DNA of 64,000 nt, taken from Nereocystis luetkeana. Taxonomy: Eukaryota > Sar > Phaeophyceae > Laminariales > Laminariaceae. The notes under the pieces are model-generated. The model was not told the DNA's origin and made no database searches. It was given only the letters and a program-made list of their open reading frames with translations. This document shows positions 49,180 through 59,326 of this stretch, one piece after another. The DNA lies in assembly GCA_031213475.1 (NCBI GenBank), contig JARUPZ010000037.1, positions 248,001 to 312,000 on the forward strand, given 5' to 3'. Position numbers and translations under genes: made by a program. Every line of letters starts with the position of its first letter. Position 1 is the stretch's first letter.

Positions 49180-50940
49180 ACGACAAGAGTGAGGAAATTA
49201 GCATAGGATCAGCGAGAAATCTCCGCATAACCGTACTACCGTGGCGTGAAATCACGGCACAGTAGTACAGTGGCGAAAAATCAAAAGTGAAAAAATAATA
49301 AAAGTGAACAAAAAATAATAATGATCAGAGTAAAAAACTAACAACAGCGGCAAAACGTGCAGAAGACGAAAGAACATACCGTTAACAGACACACCGCAGT
49401 ACAGCAGTACAGGGAATTAGCATAGGATCAGCGAGAAAACCACGCATAACCGTACTAAGGCAGTGGCGCGAAATCACGGCACAGCAGTAGTCAGTCGGGC
49501 GGTAGCAAAATCGCAGTACAGCAGCAAAATCGCAGTACAGCAGCGCACACGGTGTTGTTAAGACATTAAAATGAATAGCAAAAGTGAACAAAAATAAATA
49601 ATGATCAGAGTAAAAAAATTAACAACAGCGGCAAAACGTGCAGAAGACGAAAGAACATACCATTAACAGACACACCGCAGTACAGCAGTACAGGAAATTA
49701 GCATAGGATCAGCGAGAAAACCACGCATAACCGTACTAAGGCAGTGGCGCGAAATCACGGCACAGCAGTAGTCAGTCGGGCGGTAGCAAAATCGCAGTAC
49801 AGCAGCAAAATCGCAGTACAGCAGCGCACACGGTTTTGTTAAGACATTAAAATGAATAGCAAAAGTGAACAAAAATAAATACCTGGTAATGATCAGAGTA
49901 AAAAAAAATAACAACAGCGGCAAAACGTGCAGAAGACGAAAGAAAATACCGTTCACAGACACGCCGCAGTACAGCAGAACAGGAAATTAGCATAGGATCA
50001 GCGAGAAAACCACGCATAACCGTACTAAGGTAAGGCAGTGGCGCGAAATCACGGCACAGCAGTAGTCAGTCGGGCGGTAGCAAAATCGCAGTACAGCAGC
50101 AAAATCGCAGTACAGCAGCGCACACGGTTTTGTTAAGACATTAAAATGAATAGCAAAAGTGAACAAAAATAAATAATGATCAGAGTAAAAAAAAATAACA
50201 ACAGCGGCAAAACGTGCAGAAGACGAAAGAAAATACCGTTCACAGACACGCCGCAGTACAGCAGAACAGGAAATTAGCATAGGATCAGCGAGAAAACCAC
50301 GCATAACCGTACTAAGGTAAGGCAGTGGCGCGAAATCACGGCACAGCAGTAGTCAGTCGGGCGGTAGCAAAATCGCAGTACAGCAGCAAAATCGCAGTAC
50401 AGCAGCGCACACGGTTTTGTTAAGACATTAAAATGAATAGCAAAAGTGAACAAAAATAAATAATGATCAGAGTAAAAAAAATAACAACAGCGGCAAAACG
50501 TGCAGAAGACGAAAGAACATAACGTTAACAGACACGCCGCAGTACAGCAGTACAGGAAATTAGCATAGGATCAGCGAGAAAACCACGCATAACCGTACCA
50601 AGGCAGTGGCGCGAAATCACGGCACAGCAGTAGTCAGTCGGGCGGTAGCAAAATCGCAGTACAGCAGCAAAATCGCAGTACAGCAGCGCACACGGTTTTG
50701 TTAAGACAATTAAAATGAATAGCAAAAGTGAACAAAAAAAAATAATGATCAGAGTAAAAAAAAATAACAACGGCGGCAAACGAAAAAGCAAAATCGCAGT
50801 ACAGCCGCAAAATCGCAGTACAGCCGCGGTTGTGGTGGCCAAAACGCAGTACAGCAGTAACATCGCCGTACAACAGCGGTAGGCCGGTACCGTGAACCTA
50901 CTGAAGAGAGAGATAGAGAGGTCGACATGCAATACCACAG
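49180..50940. repeat. Tandem repeat with 281-289 bp period, four full units plus partials
   Basis: Equivalent points (the G of CCGTTAACAGACAC, or its variants) lie at 49381, 49662, 49951, 50238 and 50524, giving steps of 281, 289, 287 and 286 bp. Units share AGCATAGGATCAGCGAGAAA, CGGGCGGTAGCAAAATCGCA and two copies of AAAATCGCAGTACAGCAGC. The second full unit alone contains TACCTGGTA (49880), which explains 7 of its extra bases. The array lies between the primer site and the integrase, where gag and pol would normally be. Confidence 0.95.
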
Positions 50941-52018
50941 TGTATACTCGTACGTACGTAATTTTGCCTACTGCTGTAGTCTATTAAAATGAAAAACGTG
51001 GCTTGCAAGGTTTGCAGGGATGCTTATCGACCTCTAACTTGCCAGAACAATAACTAAGAAAGGGGGATGGAAAAGGACGTGCGTTAAATTAGTATGTTGC
51101 GTTAGCCGTGAGGCATTTTTATTTCACAGATAACAGCAGCAACGAAACGTGGCGAGGCGGCGACGGCAGCGGCAACATACACGCACGTGGTAAGGGCAGC
51201 ACACAAGCACGTGACGGCAAGCGACGGCAGTAACGACGTACGTGACAGCAGCTGGCTTGTGGAACACGAGCCTGAGAGTCTCAGCGAGCGCACTTGGACA
51301 CTCGCGCTCTCAAACCCCGCATCATCGTCAGGCTTACGCTTATTTTTCATTCATTCTTTATTTTGGCTGCTGTGTGGAAAAGGTGATGGGGGTCTGACAA
51401 GTGCGCTGCCGGCTCCCACCTGCGCCATTTGTTCAATACACGTCGAGCCAAGCACGCAAACTCAGGGTACCAGAGTGAGAATCAACGATGTGGACACGCG
51501 CCAGGGAGCAAGTCGCTTCCTGGTTGTGTCATGCATCATGAATTATACCAGGTACTCAGGCATTCCCCACCGAAATAAAATAATTAATTGAGTACAGACC
51601 CCCTAAATAATGAGCACCCGTTCAGAGTCCTGGGTGTTATCGTACGCGCGGGACGCGCAGTACTGCTGCTGCTGTATCCGTGATACAGCCTATACCCCGT
51701 AGTAGGTACCAGTGGGGTTGAGTTTCCACGTGGTCCATGGTTGCATGTGGTCAGCGGTGGGTCAGAGTTGCTTGCAGGAAGAGCGCTATCAGCGCGTGTA
51801 CCCCCCGTAGAGGCAAAGGAAAGGCGAGGTGCAACACACAAAAAAAAAACAATAAAACGCTGCCACCCGCAGCTACCAAAAAAGTTACTCAAGATAAAAA
51901 ATAAAATCGAAAGGAACAGGTCGGAGGCGCGAAGGCCGCCGCTCGTTCCGGCACGGGAAATGCAAACCCGTGCAGTAAGCGCGCAGCATGTACAGGGACT
52001 GAACACCATGAAACGGAA
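50941..52018. other. Element leader region, no gene recognised
   Basis: Corresponds to sequence downstream of the primer site in the element's sense. It contains TACTGCTGTA (50969) and TACCAGGTA (51546). Frames at 51584-52009 (-) and 51187-51591 (+) overlap and show no capsid features. Confidence 0.55.
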
Positions 52019-52048
52019 ACCCGAGTTCGATTCTCGGATTGGACACCA
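52019..52048 (-). other. tRNA primer-binding site extended through a whole T-arm
   Basis: On the plus strand the bases read as the 3' end of a tRNA: T-stem CCGAG (52021-52025), loop TTCGATT, T-stem CTCGG (52033-52037), acceptor strand ATTGGAC, then ACCA ending at 52048, directly against the LTR. Normal primer sites copy about 18 nt, up to position 58. Here the complete arm is present. An 11-nt copy of the LTR end preceded by ACACCA lies 40 bp away at 52003-52019. The tRNA identity is not resolved. Confidence 0.88.
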
Positions 52049-52488
52049 TGAAACGGAAAGCTGGCTACCTGGGCTGAGGTCTTAAGTCATTGTCACAAGG
52101 CAACACATGTAGGGTTCTGCAATAGTTGGTAGGAGTGGCAGCTGGGGACCCCAGGTTACCACTCAGAGACGCATAACCCAAAAGGGGCACATAAAGACGA
52201 GACATGAATGACCGACCTCAGTGACAGAGCAGAGCTTAAGTCCGACCGAGTCGAGAGGTGCGCTCCTAGGTCTCCAGGAGAGTAGGGCGAGCTTGTGGTT
52301 CTTCTGTGAAGAGGCTCCAACTGGAGATGGCTAGATGGTAAGTGATTGCTTGTTCCGTGACCGTGGTGATGGTCGCGGGAACTGAGTGAGACGGAAGGGG
52401 GATGAAACCTTCCGTCCGGAACGGAGCTACAATATGAAAACGCCTCTATGTCATCATAACTCCTGAGACGGTCAACCGAACCGTAACA
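52049..52488 (-). repeat. 5' LTR (high-coordinate copy), 440 bp
   Basis: Same sequence and length as 42726-43165. Followed outside by GCAC, the probable target-site duplicate. Confidence 0.93.
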
Positions 52489-52508
52489 GCACTGCTTTAT
52501 TGCTGCAC

Positions 52509-52995
52509 TGCTGGGGGTGTGGGTGGTTTGTGTGGATAAGTAGGTTAATTTTTCATAGCGTTGCAGCATGGGCGGGTCGTCAGCAACGCAACCCAAAGCA
52601 TGAGTAAGCATCGGAAAGTTGGTGGTGTGGGTATTAGCGTATGCTAGCCCCGCTGGTGGGGCAGCTGTCGTAGCACTATTAATAGTACCGCAGTAAGCAG
52701 CGGAACGTCGGAGGGTTAGCGGGCGGATTTGCTCGAAATAAACTGTGCTGGGGGTGTGGGTGGTTTGGGTGGAGAAGTGGGTTTTGTTTTTGCTACATAC
52801 CTGGTAGTTTATAGCGTTGCAGCATGAGCCCGTGATCGGCAAGCATAGCCCAAAGCATTGAGTAAGCAGTGGAACGTCGGCGGTGTGGGTATATATGTAT
52901 ACAGGGCCCACTGGCATGGCAGCGGTCGCACCACTATGAATAGTACAGCAGGAAGCATCGGAACATCGGTGGGGTTTTTTCAAGTGGGCGGATTA
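52509..52995 (+). repeat. Two tandem diverged units of about 235-250 bp
   Basis: Both start GGGGGTGTGGGTGGTTTG and carry ATAGCGTTGCAGCATG, CCAAAGCAT, GAGTAAGCA and GGTGTGGGTAT. The first has CTATTAATAGTACCGCAG where the second has CTATGAATAGTACAGCAG. The second has a TACCTGGTA (52798) absent from the first, but the flanks there are too diverged to define a clean insertion. Confidence 0.8.
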
Positions 52996-54504
52996 GTTCG
53001 AAAGAAAATGGCTACCAGACTGTTTCCTATGCGTTCGATATCGAGCTTCAGATTCACTGTCTCTAAATTGAAGATGTTTTCCACGACAGCAAGCAGCAGC
53101 AGGACGATCGATGACTTGGAGGGTGACACAGCTGTATAGTGACGTTGTTCCGTGCCCAACGCGTGGTCGACGGGCGGTGCGTCTCTCCGAGGCCAGACTA
53201 CCGTCGGCTGGCGAGGGCTCGGGCCTAGAGACCAAGAGAAGCGCGCACTCGGCGCGCACCTCTCCATTCAACATCCAAGACTTCCATTCCTTCCACGAGA
53301 AATTACGCGATCTATCGCGATCTTTGAGGCGGTTCGGGGTCAGGCAAGGGGTCAATTTTCTTTACGAAGTGGTTCGAGATTTGCAGTAACAATGCAGACG
53401 GAGAAATCTCCGAGAAACATGGGCCACCAAGCCACGCATCGTTATAACGTAGAGGCAGCTCGTATAATGCATCAATTCCGTGTGCTCCGACCTGTGCTTG
53501 CTTGAATGTGATCATCGCTTGTTGCTTTCCAGACCAATTCGTAGAATCGGTAGGTTTTACCCTTAGCGGTACTCTGGACAGTCGCAGACTATAGCAGTAT
53601 AGCCACGGTCACAAATATGTTGTCCATTATTCCCCGGGGTCCCGGCCTTAATTTGTTTTTGCGCGTACGTAGGAATCGGCATTGAGTTTCCCACTATCGG
53701 TCGATTTCCATCGAATTTTGCAAACTCGTGCTCTCGCACTTACAACGACGGGAGACTCACAAACATGCCTAACGAAATGTTAAAACCAGCACTGACTGGT
53801 TCGAAAACCGGTGGCCGCCTGTAAATTCACAGCCTACCCGATGGAGTACAACAAACCCCGACGTACAATTATAATAACTGAAAAATACAAACATATCCAT
53901 ATCCATGCAACGGCATGCATCAACCTCCCTATTATTAGCTCCTTCGAATGTGAAACAAACTAATTGTAGAGCAGGGCAAGCGTTGCCCTGCTGTTCCCTA
54001 GGAGTTACCAGTTAATACAAGGTTGGACGGAGGTATGGAAATTTCAGGGATTAATCGGGCTTAGAAAATCGGCAATAAAGCAGAAACAAAACGTTTGCGA
54101 AGACGTCGACCCGAAACAAAAAGCATGTATGTGCATTTGGGGTAGGAGCGAAAAAAAGCAGCAGCGATACAAAAACACCATGCTACATCTGTGGGACTAT
54201 AATTTTTTTAGACGTAGAATTTGGAAAAAAAATGTCCCATGTCGTTCTCTGGGGAAAAAAATCTTTAGAAAATCAACCAATCAGCGATGGGGGGAAAGGA
54301 CCCACGTCATCAACAAAAATCTATTCGTAAAGAAAAAGCTGTGCCGCTGCTGCTGCTGTGCCGCAAAAAAGTAGGAGCGTGGCCAGGTGCTGAGTGTGAA
54401 AAAAAGTTTGTGCTGCTGCTGCTAATGCTGCTGCTGCTGCGTGTTGCTGCTCGAGGTGCTGCTGCACCACACCACGCGCAGAAGCGTACACAGCGGCCAG
54501 CTTA
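52996..54504. other. No gene recognised; hairpin at 53970-54007
   Basis: The hairpin GCAGGGCAAGCGTTGCCCTGC has a perfect 9-bp stem and a 3-base loop, and repeats the string at 41999-42036. Frames at 53100-53510 overlap on both strands without family features. 54330-54500 is CTG-rich. Confidence 0.5.
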
Positions 54505-55573
54505 AGTGAGTGGGCCACATCGTCTGGTAGGCCCTCCGGCACGATGGCTGACAGCAGACCAATGCATCCCGTGTCGGACACGCTCGAAGGCGGAGGTGCT
54601 GACCTCTCTGCTGCTGCTGCTGCTGCTGCTGCTGGAGCTTCTGCTGCTGGAGCTTCTGCTGCTAGAGAGGATACCCCCATCTTCGCCCATCGGATCGGCT
54701 GTGTGTTGCACATCTTGCACCTCGCCGTGACTGCGGGGTTGACGAACCCCTTCTTCATGGGCCCTCTCGGCAAGGGGAGTTGGCATGAGTGGGAGTCTGA
54801 CCATTTGGTGGCGCTGCTTGGCTCTGTCTGGTACAATATCAGCAGATAAAATACATGCAACGCGACTTTCAAGCAGTTCCAGAATCTGGTAGCCGAGCGC
54901 TTCCCAGGAGAACAATGGAAAACCAAGTCCATCAGGCCTGCCGAGACGCGATGGATGGTGATTTGGGAGGGTGCCGCGCTTCTGGATGAGCGCTGGGACG
55001 AGCTCCAGTGGGTATTTGGCACGTGGGCGCCGGAAAATATGCTCGGTACTCCGTTTCAAAAGTACTGGCTGCAAGGTGCCTTCATGCTGAACCACCCGGT
55101 TTTTCGAGTGCAGGCACGCTTTGCTAAAGAGCTACCTGGTAGGTGACCTCGTTCTGAAGTGGGCGTACAACTGGCTTCGAGGTGAGGGCGGATATTTCGT
55201 GGAACGGGAAGGGACGCGGGGGCGGCTCCCTCCTGCAATGCGTCTGGTGGAGGTGGCTGACTTTGCTTTAGAGTTCATTACGCGCTTGGAGGAGCTCCGG
55301 AAAAACAAGGACACCCATTTCAAGACGCTGATCCAGTTCGCCAGATCAACACTCGAGACGCACGAGGTGAGTTTTTTTTTGTAGCTTCTTGTATTTTTTT
55401 GTTGCGCTGCGAAAAATTGAAAAAATGTTGCCTGCTTATTTTTATCTGTGTCGCATGTCTGCTTTCGAATTGTCTACCTGGTATTTTTGTGCGTGCCCAT
55501 CGAAGCTATGACGCACTGAGGATCATCACTCTTGTCTCATCACTCTTGTCTCTCGCCCTGCCGGTGCTGTTGT

Positions 55574-55608
<35 letters not shown>

Positions 55609-56176
55609 CCCTGCTGGTGCATATTCAATTTTTTTTTTTTTTCTCCAGTTCGAGTATTTCATGAGGAATTTCAGCGAGGACGAGGGTTTTTTCTATGAAG
55701 CCTTGCGTATCTGGAACAAGTGGATGGCGAGGCACCAGCGCTTGCCGTTGGCGATGGCACGTTCGGGGTGCTCGTCGTTTGTGGTGGGGGGATGGGCTAG
55801 TGGGGCTCCACCAGTGGAGCGGGCGGTGGGGCAAGAGTTTGCGAGTGCTTTTCTAGCGGTGCTGTACCCTACTAGGTCGGAACGCTCGGCGTCTGTGTCG
55901 GAACGCGAGGCGTCGTATCGGGAAATTCTTTCGGTAGATCTAGAGGGAGCCGATACTGACAGCAAAAAAGATCAGTTGACTCTCGGACTTTTTTCGGTTT
56001 TTGCCAAGTCTCCTGCTCTGATGGCAGAGTTGGAGCTCTACGCAAAGTCGGCCAAGGGGGACGTGGAACTCGGTGTGAGGGGCGTGTCACACTTTCCATT
56101 GGTTTCCGGGTTCGGGGGTCAGCTGTACGAGTTGTTTTGCCACCGCTTCTTTTTTTCTCCGATTCACCAACAGTAG
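54505..56176 (+). pseudogene. hAT-like transposase pseudogene with one intron
   Basis: The plus frame contains a poly-Ala run (CTG/CTGCTG DNA, 54604-54665), then HRIGCVLHILHLAVTAGL, resembling the GC..H.LNLA segment of hAT RNase H-like cores, then RPAETRWMVIWEGAALLDER, resembling the TRW...L.R segment. A stop (TAA 54847-54849) interrupts between them in the same frame. A 7-bp CCTGGTA (55135-55141, part of TACCTGGTA) shifts the frame at ARFAKEL. The second frame continues LVLKWAYNWLRGEGG to HETHE-like sequence and a donor GTGAGT at 55367; an acceptor after a T-run ends at 55648, an intron of 282 nt, and the frame resumes FEYFMRNFSEDEGFFYEALR to a stop at 56174-56176. The C-terminal SER.F dimerisation motif is not seen. 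Family assignment is by motif memory and moderate. Confidence 0.5.
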
Positions 56177-57907
56177 AGGTGAGGTGCATTTTGGGTATAG
56201 GAGTGAAAATTCGCAGCTGCGACACGAGAATTACATACCGCAAACAAAAAGGTCGACTGAGTACCATTGCCCAGTCATCGGGACTCCATCGTTGACTCGC
56301 GAATACCGGTCATTTTGATTTACCGAGTCGAAGAGTACGTCAAAGTACTGAAACGACAGAAGAATCCTCGTGAGTGAGCCTCAAGGGTACGAGGGGCTGA
56401 AATGATTGAGTCCTCGCGAGTCTCATGGGTATTCTTAGATTCGAAATATACAACCAAACATGATGTTACAGTCGAACCACGCAGCTTGCGATGGCTTCGA
56501 CGTGCCGTGTACACCATCATCATACTAAATAAGACGCCGCAGAAAAGCCCCAAGATGGCAAAAGGCATACGAGAACTTTCGCCGACGGTCGTTTTTACGT
56601 GCATGCACCCCGTAAACATCACCAGGTATAACTCTGTAGACAAGACAGCTATTAATAGTACAAATGAAGCTGCGCAGAACTCGACGCGCCGTTCAACAAC
56701 CTAAACCAAAGAAACGAACGCAGGCACGACCTCAACGATGACGTCAACCAGGGGTACAGTGAATGTCGTCCTTCGTGGGTCGTTATCGTCGTAATGTGGG
56801 TATCGAGAAAGTACCTAGAAAGTACGCACTCCTGCTATAGTCTAATACAGTTCGCAGTTAGCTCCTTCGAACATGACAATAAAAGTTACCGTACGCGTAT
56901 ATAGGGTACGCACCTCCCATGGATTAATAGGATTCCGTCGCGCTGCAAAAAACAAAATGACCTTGAATGACCGCAAAGAACACTTTTGAACTGCTATACC
57001 AGTGCCTATTATAAATATTTCATGCACGGATGTATTCCGCGAAGCTTGCGCTGCACTACGTAATCGTCATGTGAGTATGGTGTACATGTTGATACTCTGC
57101 TGCATGTGTTGAATCGCTACGGAACCTCTTGAACGTCATTCGTCCACAAAATGCCTGTTGCCCTATCTATTGCATTGTATGTAACACCATCATGCGGCTG
57201 TGAAGCGCAGGGCTTTTCCCATTCGCCATCCACGCGTAGGGTGCACCTGGATGTCCGTCATATTATTGTAGTGCGATACTTCAACGTAGAGTAACAGTTG
57301 TACCTGGATACCCATCATACTGTATCGGTATTAATAGTAGCACGACAAGTAGCAAATCGGACACCACAACACTCAACATGATACATTACATTCAATACAT
57401 GCGATCGGAACAACACACATCGCAGCGATGGCCGTATGCAGCATACAACATAATTTCGTGCGCATTCTAAATGATGCCTCACGCACATGCCCATCCTGTT
57501 GTCACATCGTGCAACCAATAGCTGACAGATCCCAGCCTGGGTATTACCCTGCCCGAGCCTCCCTTATCAATGGTCTAGCTTTGCCTACCCTACCAATAGC
57601 CTAGCCTGCTGCTATTATTACTTTCATGCACTGCACAGAACACTGCCAACCACCGTTGTCTACAGTGTATCGAGTGCACGGCACCATAGCCTGGTTGTTC
57701 CCAGTTCCGGTCGCTCTGCTACAATATGCTATGATGCAATATGGTGCCGTCATTCTCGATACGGCATGTAGCATGTGGCATGTACTTTTTACTCCTAAGG
57801 TCTGCCAGGGGCTTGATCCGTGACTCTTGTTTTCCGTGATGCCGCGTTATACGATGTGATCACTGCTTAAAGGCTCATCCACCGTCCACTCCCCCTCCTG
57901 TGAGCAC
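56177..57907. other. No gene recognised
   Basis: Short frames only; TATTAATA at 56650 and 57329. A plus-strand frame at 56402-56704 of ordinary composition has no splice or family support. Confidence 0.5.
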
Positions 57908-57934
57908 GATGATGATGATGATGATGATGATGAT
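57908..57934. repeat. (GAT)9 microsatellite
   Basis: Nine perfect GAT triplets. Confidence 0.95.
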
Positions 57935-58363
57935 GAGCACGGTTATGACGGGGAACACGACGATGGCACGAACGCGATGACAGCGGTATAGACGAGGCGG
58001 CGGGCAAGAAAACTTAACGAGTGAATTGGCCTAAAGGGCGACGAGGATACGGACGAGTTGAGATGCAAGGCCAGTACCGTAACTAAGTGCGGTCTTTGTG
58101 CTCTGCCTGAGTATGCTACTTCTATGGTTGTTTTATTGTGTTCTAGTACTGCAGTTGGGACGGGCCAGTTGAGGTTGGAGCGCACACAGCAGGTATGTTT
58201 GTATCACAGTATTGTCGACGTACTTAACGGAAGAAATAGCAGCATAGACAGTGTATCATAGACAGTATCATACCTAAGGTACGTAGGGTGAAAAAAAGCG
58301 TTAGAAAGGGCGAGAGACACAACGGCTATACCTCGTACAAAAAAAACTATTGAAATTTTGCTC

Positions 58364-58365
<2 letters not shown>

Positions 58366-58406
<41 letters not shown>
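58366..58406. repeat. Poly-T run of about 41 bases
   Basis: An uninterrupted T homopolymer followed by pyrimidine-rich DNA. It could be the reversed poly-A tail of a retroposed copy, or only a homopolymer; no target duplication was found. Confidence 0.9.
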
Positions 58407-58655
58407 CATCCCATTCATTATCTTCGCACATCTTCTTGTCTCTCTCCTTCCAACTCGTAACTCAGATCCGGGGTCACATAGCAGGCTCTTCTCCCCCCTT
58501 CCCGCTACGGTACGTGCCTTCATTTTTTATCGCGAGAAGATTTCAGCCTTTTCTTCCCTCGTCGACTCGCATCGAATCGTGCCTACCCACGCTGCAAGGC
58601 GCTCTCAACAATTGAATCCCTTTTTTTTATTTTTGCAAATAAAGTCAAAGTCCGA

Positions 58656-58727
58656 CCCTCCTGGGGCTCGAACCCAGGACTCAAACAAGTAGAATTCGAG
58701 GTTAACCACTTGAACCACCGGGGCGAC
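58656..58727 (-). tRNA. tRNA-like sequence, degenerate
   Basis: On the minus strand TGGTTCAAGTGGTTAACC fits an A box and D-arm, and GGGTTCGAGCCCC fits a B box and T-loop with a strong CTGGG/CCCAG stem. The spacing is about that of a tRNA. The acceptor strands (about GTCGCCC and GAGGGTC) pair poorly and the anticodon stem is irregular, so this is more likely a tRNA pseudogene or a tRNA-derived end of the adjacent R1 repeat than a working tRNA. Confidence 0.4.
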
Positions 58728-58739
58728 CGGCGGTCTATT

Positions 58740-59326
58740 AGACCTCTGCCAATGGAAACGCGAAGTTCCCATAAAAAAATTGAATTCCAGACACCCGTCA
58801 GATTTTTTCAGGTACAGCTTTTGCTATGAGCACGGTTATTGAAACGGAAAGTAACAAAAAATGGAAAACCCAGAAAAAAATGATTCTGGAGCCGATGTTG
58901 GGCCAAGATCGGCTTCAGAAAAACTCAGACGGATGTTTGGTTTGAAGCGGCGAGATTCCGAGTTCTCGACAGACATCGATCGACACAACCAACGACTGCG
59001 TCATGAATTCTGAACGGAGTGCGCTCGTTAGGAGCTCCCACTCACCCTAGAGGCACCGACTTCACACAATGGCCGATGATATGTGTTGGGCGCTGGCGAG
59101 GCGTATGATTAAAAAACAAATGACCGCTGGTGTGCACGAAACAGATGACAAAATTTCTTGACCCGTCTCAAACGGGAAAAATAGTTTTTTTCTCAGCTTT
59201 GGGAGGAAACCGTAGGACGCCGCCGGCAAGTTCTCGCCACCTATAGACCATACATCCACCTGGTGTCTTCGAGGCCGTCCTATATACTCGTTGGCCTCGC
59301 CCAACACCAAGCGGGTTGGCCGTCGG
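58740..59326 (+). repeat. Dispersed repeat R1, copy 2
   Basis: Faces the copy at 1-640. Shared strings run from AGACCTCTGCCAATGG through GCGGCGAGATTCCGAGT and ATCGATCGACA to GCCAACACCAAGCG. The end at about 59326 matches base 1 of the window. No coding sequence recognised. Confidence 0.7.

Larger units (their letters stand above)
42726..52488 (-). mobile_element. 9.8-kb LTR retrotransposon, non-autonomous, Ty3/gypsy-type integrase
   Basis: Direct LTRs of 440 bp (42726-43165 and 52049-52488) appear identical on manual comparison. Each LTR is bounded by TG...CA when read on the minus strand. GCAC flanks the element on both sides, a probable 4-bp target-site duplication. A tRNA-type primer site abuts the high-coordinate LTR and a short purine tract abuts the low-coordinate LTR, so the element is transcribed on the minus strand. 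Inside, only a frame-broken integrase with a chromo/Tudor-like tail is recognised. Capsid, protease, reverse transcriptase and RNase H are not seen. Much of the rest is tandem repeats. Recent insertion of such an element implies mobilisation by proteins from a related intact element. Confidence 0.9.

Noticed and set aside
49382-50938. Repeated minus-strand peptides with LLYCDFAAVLRFCYRP
   Set aside because: Each belongs to one unit of the 285-bp tandem repeat and ends in stops; CAG-rich DNA explains them.
51601-52009. Capsid-like gene in the LTR element leader
   Set aside because: No zinc knuckle or capsid pattern, and frames on both strands are equally long.
54321-55022. 233-codon minus-strand open frame
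   Set aside because: It is antisense to the hAT-like reading frame, which has motif support and a matching intron; the poly-Ala comes from CTG DNA.
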